A DNA stretch of 64,000 nucleotides, taken from positions 62,001 through 126,000 of the forward strand of contig NZ_KB907461.1 of the NCBI RefSeq assembly GCF_000382045.1, in the 5' to 3' direction. A program made the translations under genes and the position numbers. Shown in pieces: positions 17,288 to 26,037 of this stretch. The DNA is from Variovorax atrisoli 110B. Lineage in GTDB: Bacteria; Pseudomonadota; Gammaproteobacteria; Burkholderiales; Burkholderiaceae_C. Positions within the stretch are counted from its first letter, which is position 1. The number at the start of each line of letters is the position of its first letter. The notes beneath the pieces are model-generated. The model did not search any database. It was not told the origin of the DNA and saw only the letters and a list, made by a program, of their open reading frames with translations.

Positions 17288-17917
17288 CTACTTCAGCCTT
17301 TCCGTGTCCAGCGCTTTGCGGACGGAAGGTCGTTCGCGCATGCGGACATACCAGGCTTCGAGGTTGCCAAGGCCGTCGAAATGGATGTCGGCGCTGTAGA
17401 CGGATGCCAGCCACGGTGCCTGGCCCCATCCAGCGAGCGCGTACAGGTAGGCGTCGGCCACGGTGAATCTGTCGCCCATGAGGTAGTCGCGGCCAGCCAA
17501 CTGTTCGTCAATCCAGCTGAAGCGTCTCTCCAGCTTCGGCTTGACGGCTTCCACGTATTTGCCGGCAAGCACCGGGTACAGGAGCGGAATGAAGCCCTTG
17601 TGGATTTCGGAAGTCAGGAAGCTCAGCCATTCTTGAAGGCGGTAGCGCTCGATGGTGCCGTTCATCGGTGCAAGGCCCTATTCGGGCTTCAAGTCGGCCA
17701 GGTATTGCACGATGGCAGGGCCTTCGCGCAGTGCCGTGCCGTCGTCGAGCTCCAGGAGTGGGACATAGCCGAACGGACTGATTTCGCGGAAGTCGCGGCC
17801 GTCCTCGGTCTTGTGAGTCTTGTAGTCCACTTTGACCAAGTTGGCTTCCAAGCCCAGTTCATTGAGGACGATATGGGGCGAAAGCGAGCAGGCCCCGGGT
17901 ATGTAATAAAGCTTCAT
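17288..17917 (-). pseudogene. Beta-class glutathione S-transferase interrupted by an in-frame amber stop
   Basis: Reading down from 17917, [20 protein letters not shown] through QYLADLKPE is the thioredoxin-fold half of a beta-class GST, with Cys10. Codon 80 is TAG (complement of 17678-17680). The same frame then continues GLAP-MNGTIERYRLQEWLSF and runs to the normal end EAWYVRMRERPSVRKAL at 17288. The total of 210 codons is normal for the family, and no frameshift is needed. A single base change therefore separates this from an intact gene. It could be a real null allele, a sequencing error or, less likely, a suppressed amber. It is divergent from a HxlR regulator. Confidence 0.85.
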
Positions 17918-18056
17918 GCAGGTTCATTCCAATGTGATAGGCGTCGAAGCGCGCCGCCGGGCCATGCTATGGCGCAGGGATAAAATTGGAAGAAGGCAAT
18001 AAAACTGCACGTAGGCTAAAAAAGTATACCGACGGCCCTTTTCTGGACGACGTGCT

Positions 18057-18380
18057 ATGAAAGCAAACGTGACGGGGTGTTCGGTGGAGGAAGCCATGCG
18101 CCTCCTGGGTGGCAGATGGCGGCTCCTTCTCGTGTCCTATCTCGTCGACGGGCCCAAGCGCTTCAGTGAGTTGCGGCGAGACGTCCCCGGTATTTCGCAG
18201 CGCTCTCTCACCCTTGACCTTCGCGCGCTCGAGGAGGCCGGCTTGGTCAAGCGCACCGTGCATCCCACCGCACCTGTGAGGGTCGAATATGCGCTGACTG
18301 CCGACGGTGAGCGCTTGAAGCCCGTCGTGAAGGTGATGATGGACTTCGGGCTTTGGCTGAAGCAAAAGGCGCAGGCTTGA
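18057..18380 (+). CDS. HxlR-family winged-helix regulator
   Basis: A 107-residue single-domain regulator. Cys8 in VTGCSVEEAM matches the N-terminal Cys of many HxlR redox/electrophile sensors. The wHTH is LLGGRWRLLLVSYLVDGPKRFSELRRDVPGISQRSLTLDLRALEEAGLVKR. It is divergent from the GST gene across 139 bp that include AT-rich DNA and a GTATAC palindrome near 18024. A role in controlling the GST is inferred from position and from the electrophile-response theme of both families. Confidence 0.88.
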   Translation: MKANVTGCSVEEAMRLLGGRWRLLLVSYLVDGPKRFSELRRDVPGISQRSLTLDLRALEEAGLVKRTVHPTAPVRVEYALTADGERLKPVVKVMMDFGLWLKQKAQA

Positions 18381-18497
18381 GTTCATCGAAGCTCCGTTGA
18401 AGTGGCCTGCGCCGTGGCGCGCACCTGACCCGCACCGAGGCGTCGCTGGGCAGTTGCCCGGAGCGCAGGGATGCGCAACCGCAAGCACGGGCGTCCC

Positions 18498-19070
18498 TCA
18501 ACCCTCGGATGCGCGCCGGCGCCCGGATGGAAATCCCCGGCTCCGGCCGCGCCATGCGATGAACCATCCGGCGAACGCCAGCGCGGTGAGCATCCAGGGA
18601 AACACGAAGCTGCCCACCGTCTCCAGCAGCACGCCGCCGAGGAGGCCGCTGCCCGCGAAAGACAGGTTGAAGACCGTGACCAGCATGGACTGGGCAACAT
18701 CCGCGTCTTTGCCGGCCTCGTCGGCCAAGGCCGTCTGCAACAACGTCGGCGCTCCGCTGAAGCTCAGTCCCCAGAGCACAACGCCGGCCAGCATTGCCGC
18801 AGCCGATGAACCGCAGAGGCCGAACACGAGACCCGAGGCCGCAAACATGCAAAGGGAAGAAAGCAGCAGTGCGCGCGGGCATCGATCGATGAGCCATCCA
18901 ACCACCCACAGGCCCGCCATGGTGCAAAGCCCGAAGATCAGCAGCACCGCATCGAGTCGGTCCGCCAGGCCGACGGAAGCGAGGAATGGCGCGATGTACG
19001 TGTAGAACAGGTAGTGCGCAAGAATCCAGAGCATCACGACGAGCAGCACGGGGCGCACGCCCGGGATGGC
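18498..19070 (-). pseudogene. C-terminal half of an MFS transporter, 5' half deleted
   Basis: The translation IPGVRPVLLVVMLWILAHYL through MLTALAFAGWFIAWRG is the second six-helix bundle of a DHA1-type MFS drug/sugar efflux protein, including the LAHYLFYTYIAPFL helix and GLWVVGWLIDRCPR loop. The first bundle (about 190 residues) is absent. The similarity stops near 19070, where similarity to a LysR effector domain on the other strand begins. The stop at 18498 is normal. Even if transcribed, a six-helix fragment without the N-domain is unlikely to work. Confidence 0.8.
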
Positions 19071-19564
19071 AGCCCGAGAACAGCGCCCTGATCGCACGGC
19101 GCCTGGCACCCAACTGCCGCGTGCTGTGCGCTTCGCCCGACTATCTGGCCCGCCATGGAACGCCGCGCACGCCGGAGGACCTGGGGCAGCACCGCTTCAT
19201 CGTGCTGGTCACGGCCAGCGGACCGCTCAACCAGTTCCACTTCGCCAAAGGCGACCGTTCCTGGCAGTACACCGTGCCGATGGCCGACGCATGGGAAAGC
19301 AATGACGGTGCGCTGGTGCGCGCATGGGCGCTGGCAGGACGCGGCATCGCGCGCAAGACGATCTGGGATGCGGCCGAAGATCTGCGCGCAGGCAGGCTTC
19401 GAATCCTGCTGCCGGACTACGTGGCACACGAAGCGGGTGTCTATGCCCTGCGGCACGGCACGCGGTACATGACGCCGCGTGTTCGAGCGTTCCTCGACTT
19501 TCTGGTCGTGCAGTTCGCCCGCGAGGCAGCCGCGCTGTCCGACGTATTTCCGTTCCAAGAGTAG
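19070..19564 (+). pseudogene. C-terminal half of a LysR regulator, DNA-binding half deleted
   Basis: From about 19079 the frame reads SALIARRLAPNCRVLCASPD, the effector domain of a LysR regulator. It continues through ALAGRGIARKTIWDAAEDL and ends in the family-typical VRAFLDFLVVQFAREA before TAG. The HTH and linker (about 140 residues) are missing. Upstream in frame is antisense to the MFS remnant. The pair was evidently a divergent LysR/MFS unit from which one deletion removed both 5' halves and the promoters between them. Confidence 0.8.
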
Positions 19565-19940
19565 GCCCGCAGCATCGCAGCCGAGGGCTCGTTCGTCTCA
19601 GCGCTCGGACGGGAGGCATTTTTCAGCGGCGCGGTCGGAATTGTCCTGGCGGCCCGGCACGCAATCGATGCCAGGTCTTTGAGCGTGACGTATGTCTCTC
19701 TGGGGTGGCCGGCCACAAGGTCCTTGTGGTTTTCTTGGCGCACCAACCAAGTGCCGCGTCAGCGCTGCATGCAAATCCGCGCCTCTACGTGCTCGAGCGG
19801 GGTGCGAAATGCGCCAGAACTGCGCGGGCAACGCCCCGAAGAATGCTCTGATTATTCGATCATTTCCTTCTAAATATTGATCTGCAGTCGCGCATTCCAA
19901 TCGATAACCTTCGTCGGAAGTTTTCCCTCAAGGCCATTCG
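19565..19940. other. Intergenic region upstream of ABC operon, with inverted repeat
   Basis: About 375 bp with no credible gene. It contains CCACAAGG-T-CCTTGTGG at 19713-19729, a perfect dyad followed by TTTT. As RNA this folds as a 7-bp stem with a 3-nt loop and may be a weak terminator behind the lysR remnant, or an operator. The stretch 19848-19895 is unusually AT-rich (TGATTATTCGATCATTTCC, then TAAATATTGATC) and is the most likely promoter region for the operon starting at 19941. Confidence 0.45.
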
Positions 19941-21062
19941 ATGAAGCACTCTCTTCGCACCCGTTGGAATCGCCTCGCGGCATTGGCGGCAGGCACCGCA
20001 TTCGGCCTGTTGGCCCTGCAGGTGCAGGCTCAGCAGTCATCCGCCAAGCCCCTGAAGCCCGTCACCATCGCCCTGGGCACCCAGGTGGTGAACGTCACCT
20101 ACCCATGGCTCACCCTGCCCATCGCGCTGGGCTACTGGAAGGACGAGGGCTACGACGTCAAGATCGTCACGACCGGCGGATCGCTGCAAGGCATCCAGCA
20201 GATGGTGGCCGGCGGCGTGGACTTCGCGCAAGTGAACTCCACAGGCCTGATCCAGGCCAACGCCGAGAACAACGTGGCGGTGCGCGGCCTCATGGGCACG
20301 GGCGTCATCGACTGGGGCGTGGGCGTGCCTCAGGACAGCAGCATCAAGACGGCGGCCGACCTCAAGGGCAAGAAGATCGGCATCTTCAGCCTGGGCACCG
20401 GCGGCATGCCGCTGCTCAAGGGCTACCTGCGCGCCAACGGGGTCGATCCGGACAAGGACGTGCAGATCATCGCCACCGGTGCCGGCGCACCGGCGCTCGA
20501 AGCCCTCAAGTCGGACCGCGTGCAGGCGTTGATGTTCTGGGGCTCGGCACTCACCGGCTTCCAGAACACGGGCACCAGGATGCGCGTGATCTTCGACCCC
20601 AGCTGGCGCGCGCTGCCAGACTTCACCTTCGCGACCATGCAGAAGACCATCGACGCCGACCCCGCCATGGTCGAGGCGATTTCGCGCGGGGCGGCCAAGG
20701 CCACGCTCTTTGCGCAGACCAATCCCGAATGCGCACGCAAGATCCATTGGAAGAACTTCCCCAGCACCAAGCCCACAGGGGCGGACGAGGCCACCCTGGC
20801 CAAGTGGGACCTGGCCCTGCTGCAGACGCAGCTGGACACCATGTCCGCCGCGCAGACGATGAACGGCGGCAAGCTGATCGGCTCGATGAGCCCGACCGCC
20901 TACGGCCGCATGCAGGACCTGATGCTCAAGGACGGCCTGATCAAGCGCACGCTGCCGCCCGAATCCATGCTCTACCTCAAGCCGGGCTTCGTGGAAGCCA
21001 TCAACCGCTTCGACCGCAACGCGGTCATCGATGCGGCCCGGTCCTGCAGCGTGGGCCTGTGA
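19941..21062 (+). CDS. NitT/TauT-type ABC transporter substrate-binding protein
   Basis: A 373-residue periplasmic binding protein. A long Sec signal peptide (about 1-33) ends at ALQVQA-QQS. The mature protein starts PVTIALGTQVVNVTYPWLTL and has EGYDVKIVTTGGSLQGIQQM and DFAQVNSTGL, the pattern of the SsuA/TauA/ThiY class (COG0715). ADLKGKKIGIFSLGTGG forms the hinge region. It starts a five-gene run with a deaminase, ATPase, permease and oxygenase. The ligand is not determinable by eye; the neighbour suggests a purine or other N-heterocycle rather than a sulfonate. Confidence 0.9.
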   Translation: MKHSLRTRWNRLAALAAGTAFGLLALQVQAQQSSAKPLKPVTIALGTQVVNVTYPWLTLPIALGYWKDEGYDVKIVTTGGSLQGIQQMVAGGVDFAQVNSTGLIQANAENNVAVRGLMGTGVIDWGVGVPQDSSIKTAADLKGKKIGIFSLGTGGMPLLKGYLRANGVDPDKDVQIIATGAGAPALEALKSDRVQALMFWGSALTGFQNTGTRMRVIFDPSWRALPDFTFATMQKTIDADPAMVEAISRGAAKATLFAQTNPECARKIHWKNFPSTKPTGADEATLAKWDLALLQTQLDTMSAAQTMNGGKLIGSMSPTAYGRMQDLMLKDGLIKRTLPPESMLYLKPGFVEAINRFDRNAVIDAARSCSVGL

Positions 21063-21075
21063 GCCGGCGACCGCG

Positions 21076-22113
21076 ATGACACCGGAGCAATTCGTGGCCG
21101 GCCTGCCGAAGGCCGAGTTGCACATGCACGTGGAGGGCTCCATCGAGCCCGACCTGTTCCTTCGCCTGGCCCGCCGCAATGGCGTGGCGATACGCTGGAG
21201 CACCGAGGAAGAGCTGCGAGCGGCCTACCGTTTCAGCGACCTGCAGGACTTCCTGGACCTGTACTACGACGGCTGCCGCGTGCTGGTGCAGGCGCAGGAC
21301 TTCCATGACGTGACGCGGGCTTACATGCGCCGCGCGCATGCCGACAGCGTGCTGCATTGCGAGCTGTTCCTCGGCCCGCAGGGGCACACCTCGCGCGGTG
21401 TTCCGATCGCCGCCGTGATGGATGGCGTTCTGGGCGCCATGGAGGAGGCCCGCGCGCAGGACGGCATCACCGGCGGCCTCATCGCGGTGGCGCAGCGCCA
21501 CCGCAGCGAGGAGGAGGCGCTGGCCATGCTCGACGAACTGGCGCCCTGGCACGAACGCCTGCTGGGCTTCGGGCTGGGCGGCGCCGAGGTGGGCAACCCG
21601 CCGGCCAAGTTCACGCGCTTCTTCGAGCGCTGCCGCACACTGGGCTTCAAGGTGGTGGCGCATGCCGGCGAGGAAGGCCCGGCCGCCTACGTGCGCGAAT
21701 CGGTGGAGCTGTTGCAGGTGCAGCGCGTGGACCACGGCAACGCCTGCGTGGACGATGCCGCGCTGGTCAGCGAGCTGGCACGGCGCCGCATGCCGCTGAC
21801 CATGTGCCCGCTCTCGAATCTCAAGCTGCAGGTGATCGACTCGGTGGCTGAGCACCCGCTCAAGCGGCTGCTCGATGCGGGCCTGTGCGTCACCGTCAAC
21901 TCCGACGATCCCTCCTACTTCGGCGGCTACGTCAACGACAACTACCTGGCCTGCCAGCAGGCTTTCGGCCTGAGCCGGCAGGACCTGGCCCAGCTCGCGC
22001 GCAACAGCTTCGAGGCCGCCTTCATCCCGCAAGAGCAGCGCCTGGCCGCGTTCGCACAGGTGGACGACTGGCTCGCGCGCGCCGTCGGGCCTGAGCTGGA
22101 AGCCAAGGAATAG
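21076..22113 (+). CDS. Adenine-deaminase-type member of the adenosine deaminase superfamily
   Basis: A 345-residue zinc deaminase. The metal and catalytic residues are in ELHMHVEGS (His16, His18), HAGEEGP, DHGNACV and NSDDPSYFGG. The EGS after HxH, YYDGCRVLVQAQDFHDVT and GYVNDN match the prokaryotic/fungal adenine deaminase branch (Ade2/Aah1) rather than true adenosine deaminases, which have LDG. Known members deaminate adenine, and some act on N6-substituted adenines such as the cytokinin isopentenyladenine. It sits between the binding protein and ATPase of an importer, so it probably acts on the imported compound. The product would be hypoxanthine or a relative. Confidence 0.85.
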   Translation: MTPEQFVAGLPKAELHMHVEGSIEPDLFLRLARRNGVAIRWSTEEELRAAYRFSDLQDFLDLYYDGCRVLVQAQDFHDVTRAYMRRAHADSVLHCELFLGPQGHTSRGVPIAAVMDGVLGAMEEARAQDGITGGLIAVAQRHRSEEEALAMLDELAPWHERLLGFGLGGAEVGNPPAKFTRFFERCRTLGFKVVAHAGEEGPAAYVRESVELLQVQRVDHGNACVDDAALVSELARRRMPLTMCPLSNLKLQVIDSVAEHPLKRLLDAGLCVTVNSDDPSYFGGYVNDNYLACQQAFGLSRQDLAQLARNSFEAAFIPQEQRLAAFAQVDDWLARAVGPELEAKE

Positions 22114-22144
22114 CAACGCCATGTATCTGCAAGCAGGACACCCC

Positions 22145-22951
22145 ATGAGCGCTGCCGCAGCAGCCCAGGCCGCACCAGAGGTCGCGACGGCGTTCCGTTT
22201 CGACCGGCTGCGCAAGACATTCCGCTCCAAGGATGGCGGCGATGTGGTCGCGCTGCAGGACGTGGACTTCCGCGTGCGTCGCGGCGAGTTCGTCACCGTC
22301 GTGGGCCCCAGCGGCTGTGGCAAGAGCACCCTGCTTCGCATCCTCGCGGGGCTGGAGCGCGCGAGCAGCGGCAACGTCGAGCTGGGCGGGCGCGAGCACA
22401 CCGGCCCCAGCCGTGACGTCGGGGTGGTGTTCCAGGCGCCCGTGCTGCTGCCCTGGCGCAACATCATCGACAACGTGCTCGTGCCCGCGCAGATCCAGGG
22501 CCGGGACGCGAAGACGTCGCGCGAGCGCGCTCTCCACTACCTGAACCTGGTGGGCCTGTCCGGCTTCGAGACCAAGTACCCCAACGAGCTCTCCGGCGGC
22601 ATGCAGCAGCGCGTGGGAATCGCCCGCGCGCTGGTCAACGATCCGATGCTGCTGCTGATGGACGAGCCCTTCGGTGCGCTGGACGCCATGACGCGCGAGA
22701 CCATGAACGTGGAGCTGCTCAAGCTGCGCGAGCGCACGGGCGCCACGATCATGCTCGTCACGCACAGCATTCCCGAGGCGGTGTTCCTGGGCGACCGCGT
22801 CATCGTCATGTCGCCAAGGCCCGGTCGCGTCACGCAGGTGATCGAGGTCGACCTGCCATCGCGCACGCTGGATGTCATCAACACCGAGCGCTTCGGCGCC
22901 TACGTGTCGGGTATCCGGGCCAACCTGAACGCCAGTGGAGGGCTCGACTGA
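22145..22951 (+). CDS. NitT/TauT-type ABC transporter ATP-binding protein
   Basis: A 268-residue ATPase from MSAAAAAQA; AGGA at 22135-22138 fits this start better than the ATG at 22121. Walker A is GPSGCGKST, the Q-loop follows in FQAPVLLPWRN, the signature is LSGGMQQRVGIARAL and Walker B is LLLMDEPFGALD. The family (COG1116) partners SsuC/TauC permeases. The stop overlaps the permease ATG by one base (TGATG), so both subunits are made together. Confidence 0.93.
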   Translation: MSAAAAAQAAPEVATAFRFDRLRKTFRSKDGGDVVALQDVDFRVRRGEFVTVVGPSGCGKSTLLRILAGLERASSGNVELGGREHTGPSRDVGVVFQAPVLLPWRNIIDNVLVPAQIQGRDAKTSRERALHYLNLVGLSGFETKYPNELSGGMQQRVGIARALVNDPMLLLMDEPFGALDAMTRETMNVELLKLRERTGATIMLVTHSIPEAVFLGDRVIVMSPRPGRVTQVIEVDLPSRTLDVINTERFGAYVSGIRANLNASGGLD

Positions 22952-23772
22952 TGAGCAGCAACGCCAACACCCCCGCGAACCTGCCGGGCAGTCTCGCGCC
23001 ATCCAGGCGGCGCACGCTCATCGCGTTGTTCTTCATCGCGGTGATCGCCTTCTGGCATGTGATCGTGTCCGCCTTCGGCGTGTCGCATCTGATCTTCCCC
23101 GGGCCCGCGGGCGTTCTCGGCGCGATGCGCGACGTGCTCGCTTCGGGCGAGCTGTGGCCGCACCTGGGCGTCACCCTCTACGAGATACTGGCTGGCTTCG
23201 CGGCCGGGGCGCTGGCCGGCTTCGTGCTGGGCGCGCTGATCGGCCAGAGCGCTGTGCTGGAGGCCGTGCTCTACCCGTACGTGGTGGCCTTCCAGACGGT
23301 GCCGAAGGTGGCCGTGGCGCCCCTGTTCGTGCTGTGGTTCGGCTTCGGCACCACCTCCAAGGTGGTGATCACCGCGACCATCGTCTTCTTCCCGGTGCTG
23401 GCCAACACCATCGTGGGGCTGCGCTCGGCACCGCGCGACCAGGTCGACCTGATGCGCGCCTTCACTGCCTCGGGCTGGCACGTGTTCCGCATGGTCCGGC
23501 TGCCGCACGCCCTTCCCTACGTATTCGCGGGGCTGGACATCGGCATCGTGCTCGCCGTCATCGGCGCCATCGTGGGCGAGTTCGTCGGCGCGCAGGCGGG
23601 GCTGGGCTACCTGATCCTGCAGCGCAACTTCTCGATGGATGCGGCGGGCATGTTCGCCATCCTCATCGTCCTGTCCCTGATCGGGATCGTGCTGCACGCG
23701 GTGGTCAAGACCATCGCGCGGCGCGCCATCTTCTGGGCCGACGCGTTCACCGACCTGTCGCGCGGCTCTTGA
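22951..23772 (+). CDS. NitT/TauT-type ABC transporter permease
   Basis: A 273-residue inner-membrane permease with about six hydrophobic helices. The EAA loop is AFTASGWHVFRMVRLPHALP, which contacts the ATPase. LFVLWFGFGTTSKVVI and AIVGEFVGAQAGLGYLI are typical of the SsuC/TauC (COG0600) family. It starts at the stop of the ATPase gene. Together with 19941 and 22145 it forms a complete importer. Confidence 0.93.
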   Translation: MSSNANTPANLPGSLAPSRRRTLIALFFIAVIAFWHVIVSAFGVSHLIFPGPAGVLGAMRDVLASGELWPHLGVTLYEILAGFAAGALAGFVLGALIGQSAVLEAVLYPYVVAFQTVPKVAVAPLFVLWFGFGTTSKVVITATIVFFPVLANTIVGLRSAPRDQVDLMRAFTASGWHVFRMVRLPHALPYVFAGLDIGIVLAVIGAIVGEFVGAQAGLGYLILQRNFSMDAAGMFAILIVLSLIGIVLHAVVKTIARRAIFWADAFTDLSRGS

Positions 23773-23803
23773 ACACCTTCATGCCAACCAAGGAGCCAAA
23801 CCC

Positions 23804-24814
23804 ATGAACACCCAAGAACACCAAGTCGACGCGCCGCGCCGCGCCTCCGCCGAGGAAATGCCCATCCTCGACCTGGGCGACTGGCTGGCCGGCGGCTCCA
23901 TCGAGCCGCTGGTGGCGCAGTTCAAGGCGGCCTGCACCAACACCGGCTTCTTCTACGTGAAGAACCACGGCGTGCCACAGGCCACCATCGACAAGGCCTT
24001 CGAGGCGACGCGCCGCTACATGTCGTTGCCCATGGAGGAGCGGCTGCGCGACAGGATCGACGAGCGCTTCCGTCGCGGCTTCATGCCCATCGGCGTGACG
24101 CAGCACCCTGGCCACAAGCCGGACCTGAAGGAAAGCTACGAACTGGGCCTGGACCTGCCCCTGAGCGACCCCGACGTGGCCAGCGGCCGCCCCCTGCACG
24201 GCCCCAATCGCTGGCCGCAGGACAAGCCGTGGCTGGAATCGGCTGCCATGGATTACTTCAATGCGACCATCGCACTGGGCCGCAACCTGCTGCGCGTGTT
24301 CGCCGTGGCGGTCGGAAAGGACGAAGGCTTCTTCCTGCAGTACGCGCAAAAGCCGATGGTGCAGGCGCGCCTGTTCCACTACCCGCCGCAGGAATCCTTC
24401 ACCAACCTCGAGCTGGGCGCGGCGGCGCACACCGACTACGGAATGATCACGCTCCTGGCGCAGGACCCTATCGGCGGGCTGGAGCTGTGCACCCGCAGCG
24501 GCGAATGGGTGGCCGCGCCTTTCATCGAGGGCACGCTGGTCATCAACCTGGGCGACCTCGTCAAGGTCTGGACCAACGGCGTGTATGTGTCCAACCCGCA
24601 CCGCGTGGCCAATCGCACAGGGCGCGAGCGCTATTCGATCCCGACCTTCTTCAACCTGGACTACGACACGCCCGTGGCCTGCCTGCCGGAGTTCGCGCCC
24701 GAGGCTGGCGAGCCGCTGCATGCGCCGATCAAGTCCGGCGAATACCTCGTCAAGCGTTTCGCGGCGGTGCAGAAGTACAAGACGCCCGCCGAGCTGGCTG
24801 CCGCCGCCGCCTGA
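23804..24814 (+). CDS. Isopenicillin-N-synthase-like 2-oxoglutarate/Fe(II) oxygenase
   Basis: A 336-residue non-haem iron oxygenase. The N-terminal DIOX_N domain has VKNHGVPQATIDKAFEATRR. The iron facial triad is His209 and Asp211 (AAHTDYGMITLL) with His266 (SNPHRVANR), and RYSIPTFFN supplies the 2-oxoglutarate-binding Arg-x-Ser. AAGGAG precedes the ATG. It is the last gene of the importer/deaminase run, so it presumably hydroxylates or dealkylates the imported N-heterocycle or its product. Bacterial relatives have varied roles, and the substrate here is unknown. Confidence 0.88.
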   Translation: MNTQEHQVDAPRRASAEEMPILDLGDWLAGGSIEPLVAQFKAACTNTGFFYVKNHGVPQATIDKAFEATRRYMSLPMEERLRDRIDERFRRGFMPIGVTQHPGHKPDLKESYELGLDLPLSDPDVASGRPLHGPNRWPQDKPWLESAAMDYFNATIALGRNLLRVFAVAVGKDEGFFLQYAQKPMVQARLFHYPPQESFTNLELGAAAHTDYGMITLLAQDPIGGLELCTRSGEWVAAPFIEGTLVINLGDLVKVWTNGVYVSNPHRVANRTGRERYSIPTFFNLDYDTPVACLPEFAPEAGEPLHAPIKSGEYLVKRFAAVQKYKTPAELAAAAA

Positions 24815-24826
24815 CGACTCCCCGGC

Positions 24827-25777
24827 TCAGGTCGCGGCCGCACGCGGCGGTCCGGCCTTGGCTCGCCGCTCGATGTCTTCCAGCGTGGCCGTCAACTCGC
24901 CCAGGAAGGCCTCGACCGCCAGCGGCAGGTTGCGGCCCTTGTGCACGCTCAGCGCGAAGCGCTGCGGACGAGCGCGCGGGTCCTTCAGCGGCACGTAGGA
25001 ACCGGCCCTCGGGTTGCCGAAGGGGTCGTCCAGCGGCCGGGTGGTGAAGGTCAGGCACATGCCTGCGGCCGCCACGTTGCGCATGAGCTCGTAGGAGTTG
25101 GTCTCCAGCGCCACGCGTGGCCGGATCTTGGCCTTGGCCAGCATCTCGTCGTACTGCTGCTTGGCCCACAGGGAGGTGTCGAGCGTGGACATGCTGTATT
25201 CGGCGCAGTCGCTCAGCCGCAGCGTCTCGTAGTGCTCCAGCGGATGCCCCTTGGGCACGAGCACGAACAGCGGCAGCAAACGCGAATAGAGGATCGACAG
25301 GTCCTGCATCGCGACGTCGCCGAAGGTGAAGCAGGCATCCAGCTCATCCTCCAGCACCAGCTTGGCCAGCGTGGGGCTTCCGGCCACATGCACATTGAAC
25401 GAGATGCCGGGATAGCGGCTGGCGAACTTCGACAGGAACCTGGGCATCAGGTCGCGCACCAGCGACTCGGGCATGCCGAAGTTGATGGCCCCGCGCTTGA
25501 GGCCCTGGAGCGATTCGATCTCCGAATGCAGCCGCCGCGTCTCATTGCCGACGTTCTTGTAGTAGCGCATGAGCGCTTCGCCTGCGGCGGTCAGCTTGAC
25601 CTTGCCGCGTCCCTGGCGCCGCTCCAGGACCGGCGCGCCGAGCGCATCCTCCAGCATCGCGAGCTGTCGGCTGATGGCCGAGGAGGCCACGAAGAGGGTC
25701 TCCGACGCCGCACGAAGCGAGCCGGTGCGCACGACCTCGGCGAAGTAGCGAAGCGATGTGGTCGAAACGGCATTCAA
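24827..25777 (-). CDS. LysR-type transcriptional regulator
   Basis: About 316 residues if translation begins at TTG 25777 (LNAVSTTSLRYFAEVVR); the open frame extends upstream without homology, and no ATG lies close to the HTH. The wHTH is GSLRAASETLFVASSAISRQLAMLEDALGAPVLER. The effector domain includes AINFGMPESLVRDLMPRFL. It converges on the oxygenase gene with a 12-bp gap and has the importer/oxygenase operon as its nearest target, although it is not divergent from it. Start uncertain; family sure. Confidence 0.87.
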   Translation of the reverse strand: MNAVSTTSLRYFAEVVRTGSLRAASETLFVASSAISRQLAMLEDALGAPVLERRQGRGKVKLTAAGEALMRYYKNVGNETRRLHSEIESLQGLKRGAINFGMPESLVRDLMPRFLSKFASRYPGISFNVHVAGSPTLAKLVLEDELDACFTFGDVAMQDLSILYSRLLPLFVLVPKGHPLEHYETLRLSDCAEYSMSTLDTSLWAKQQYDEMLAKAKIRPRVALETNSYELMRNVAAAGMCLTFTTRPLDDPFGNPRAGSYVPLKDPRARPQRFALSVHKGRNLPLAVEAFLGELTATLEDIERRAKAGPPRAAAT

Positions 25778-26037
25778 GGGGCGGCTCCGCAACGTGACAG
25801 GGACACAGGATTCAGCCGCGATGATGCCCGAGATGGAATGCCGTACGGGGCCTGCGAATGTCTGTGCACCCGGCTGGAGGCGGGCGGACGTGGCCGAACG
25901 CACCGCGCAAGCATCTGCCATGCCGTGCTGAGTTTCGACCGATTTCGGAAGCGGCCGGAACGCGCAAATCTCCTACTTTCTCGACGCCCGGCAGCGCGCA
26001 GTCTCGGCGCATCCTTTCTATCGAGGCATGGCAGATC

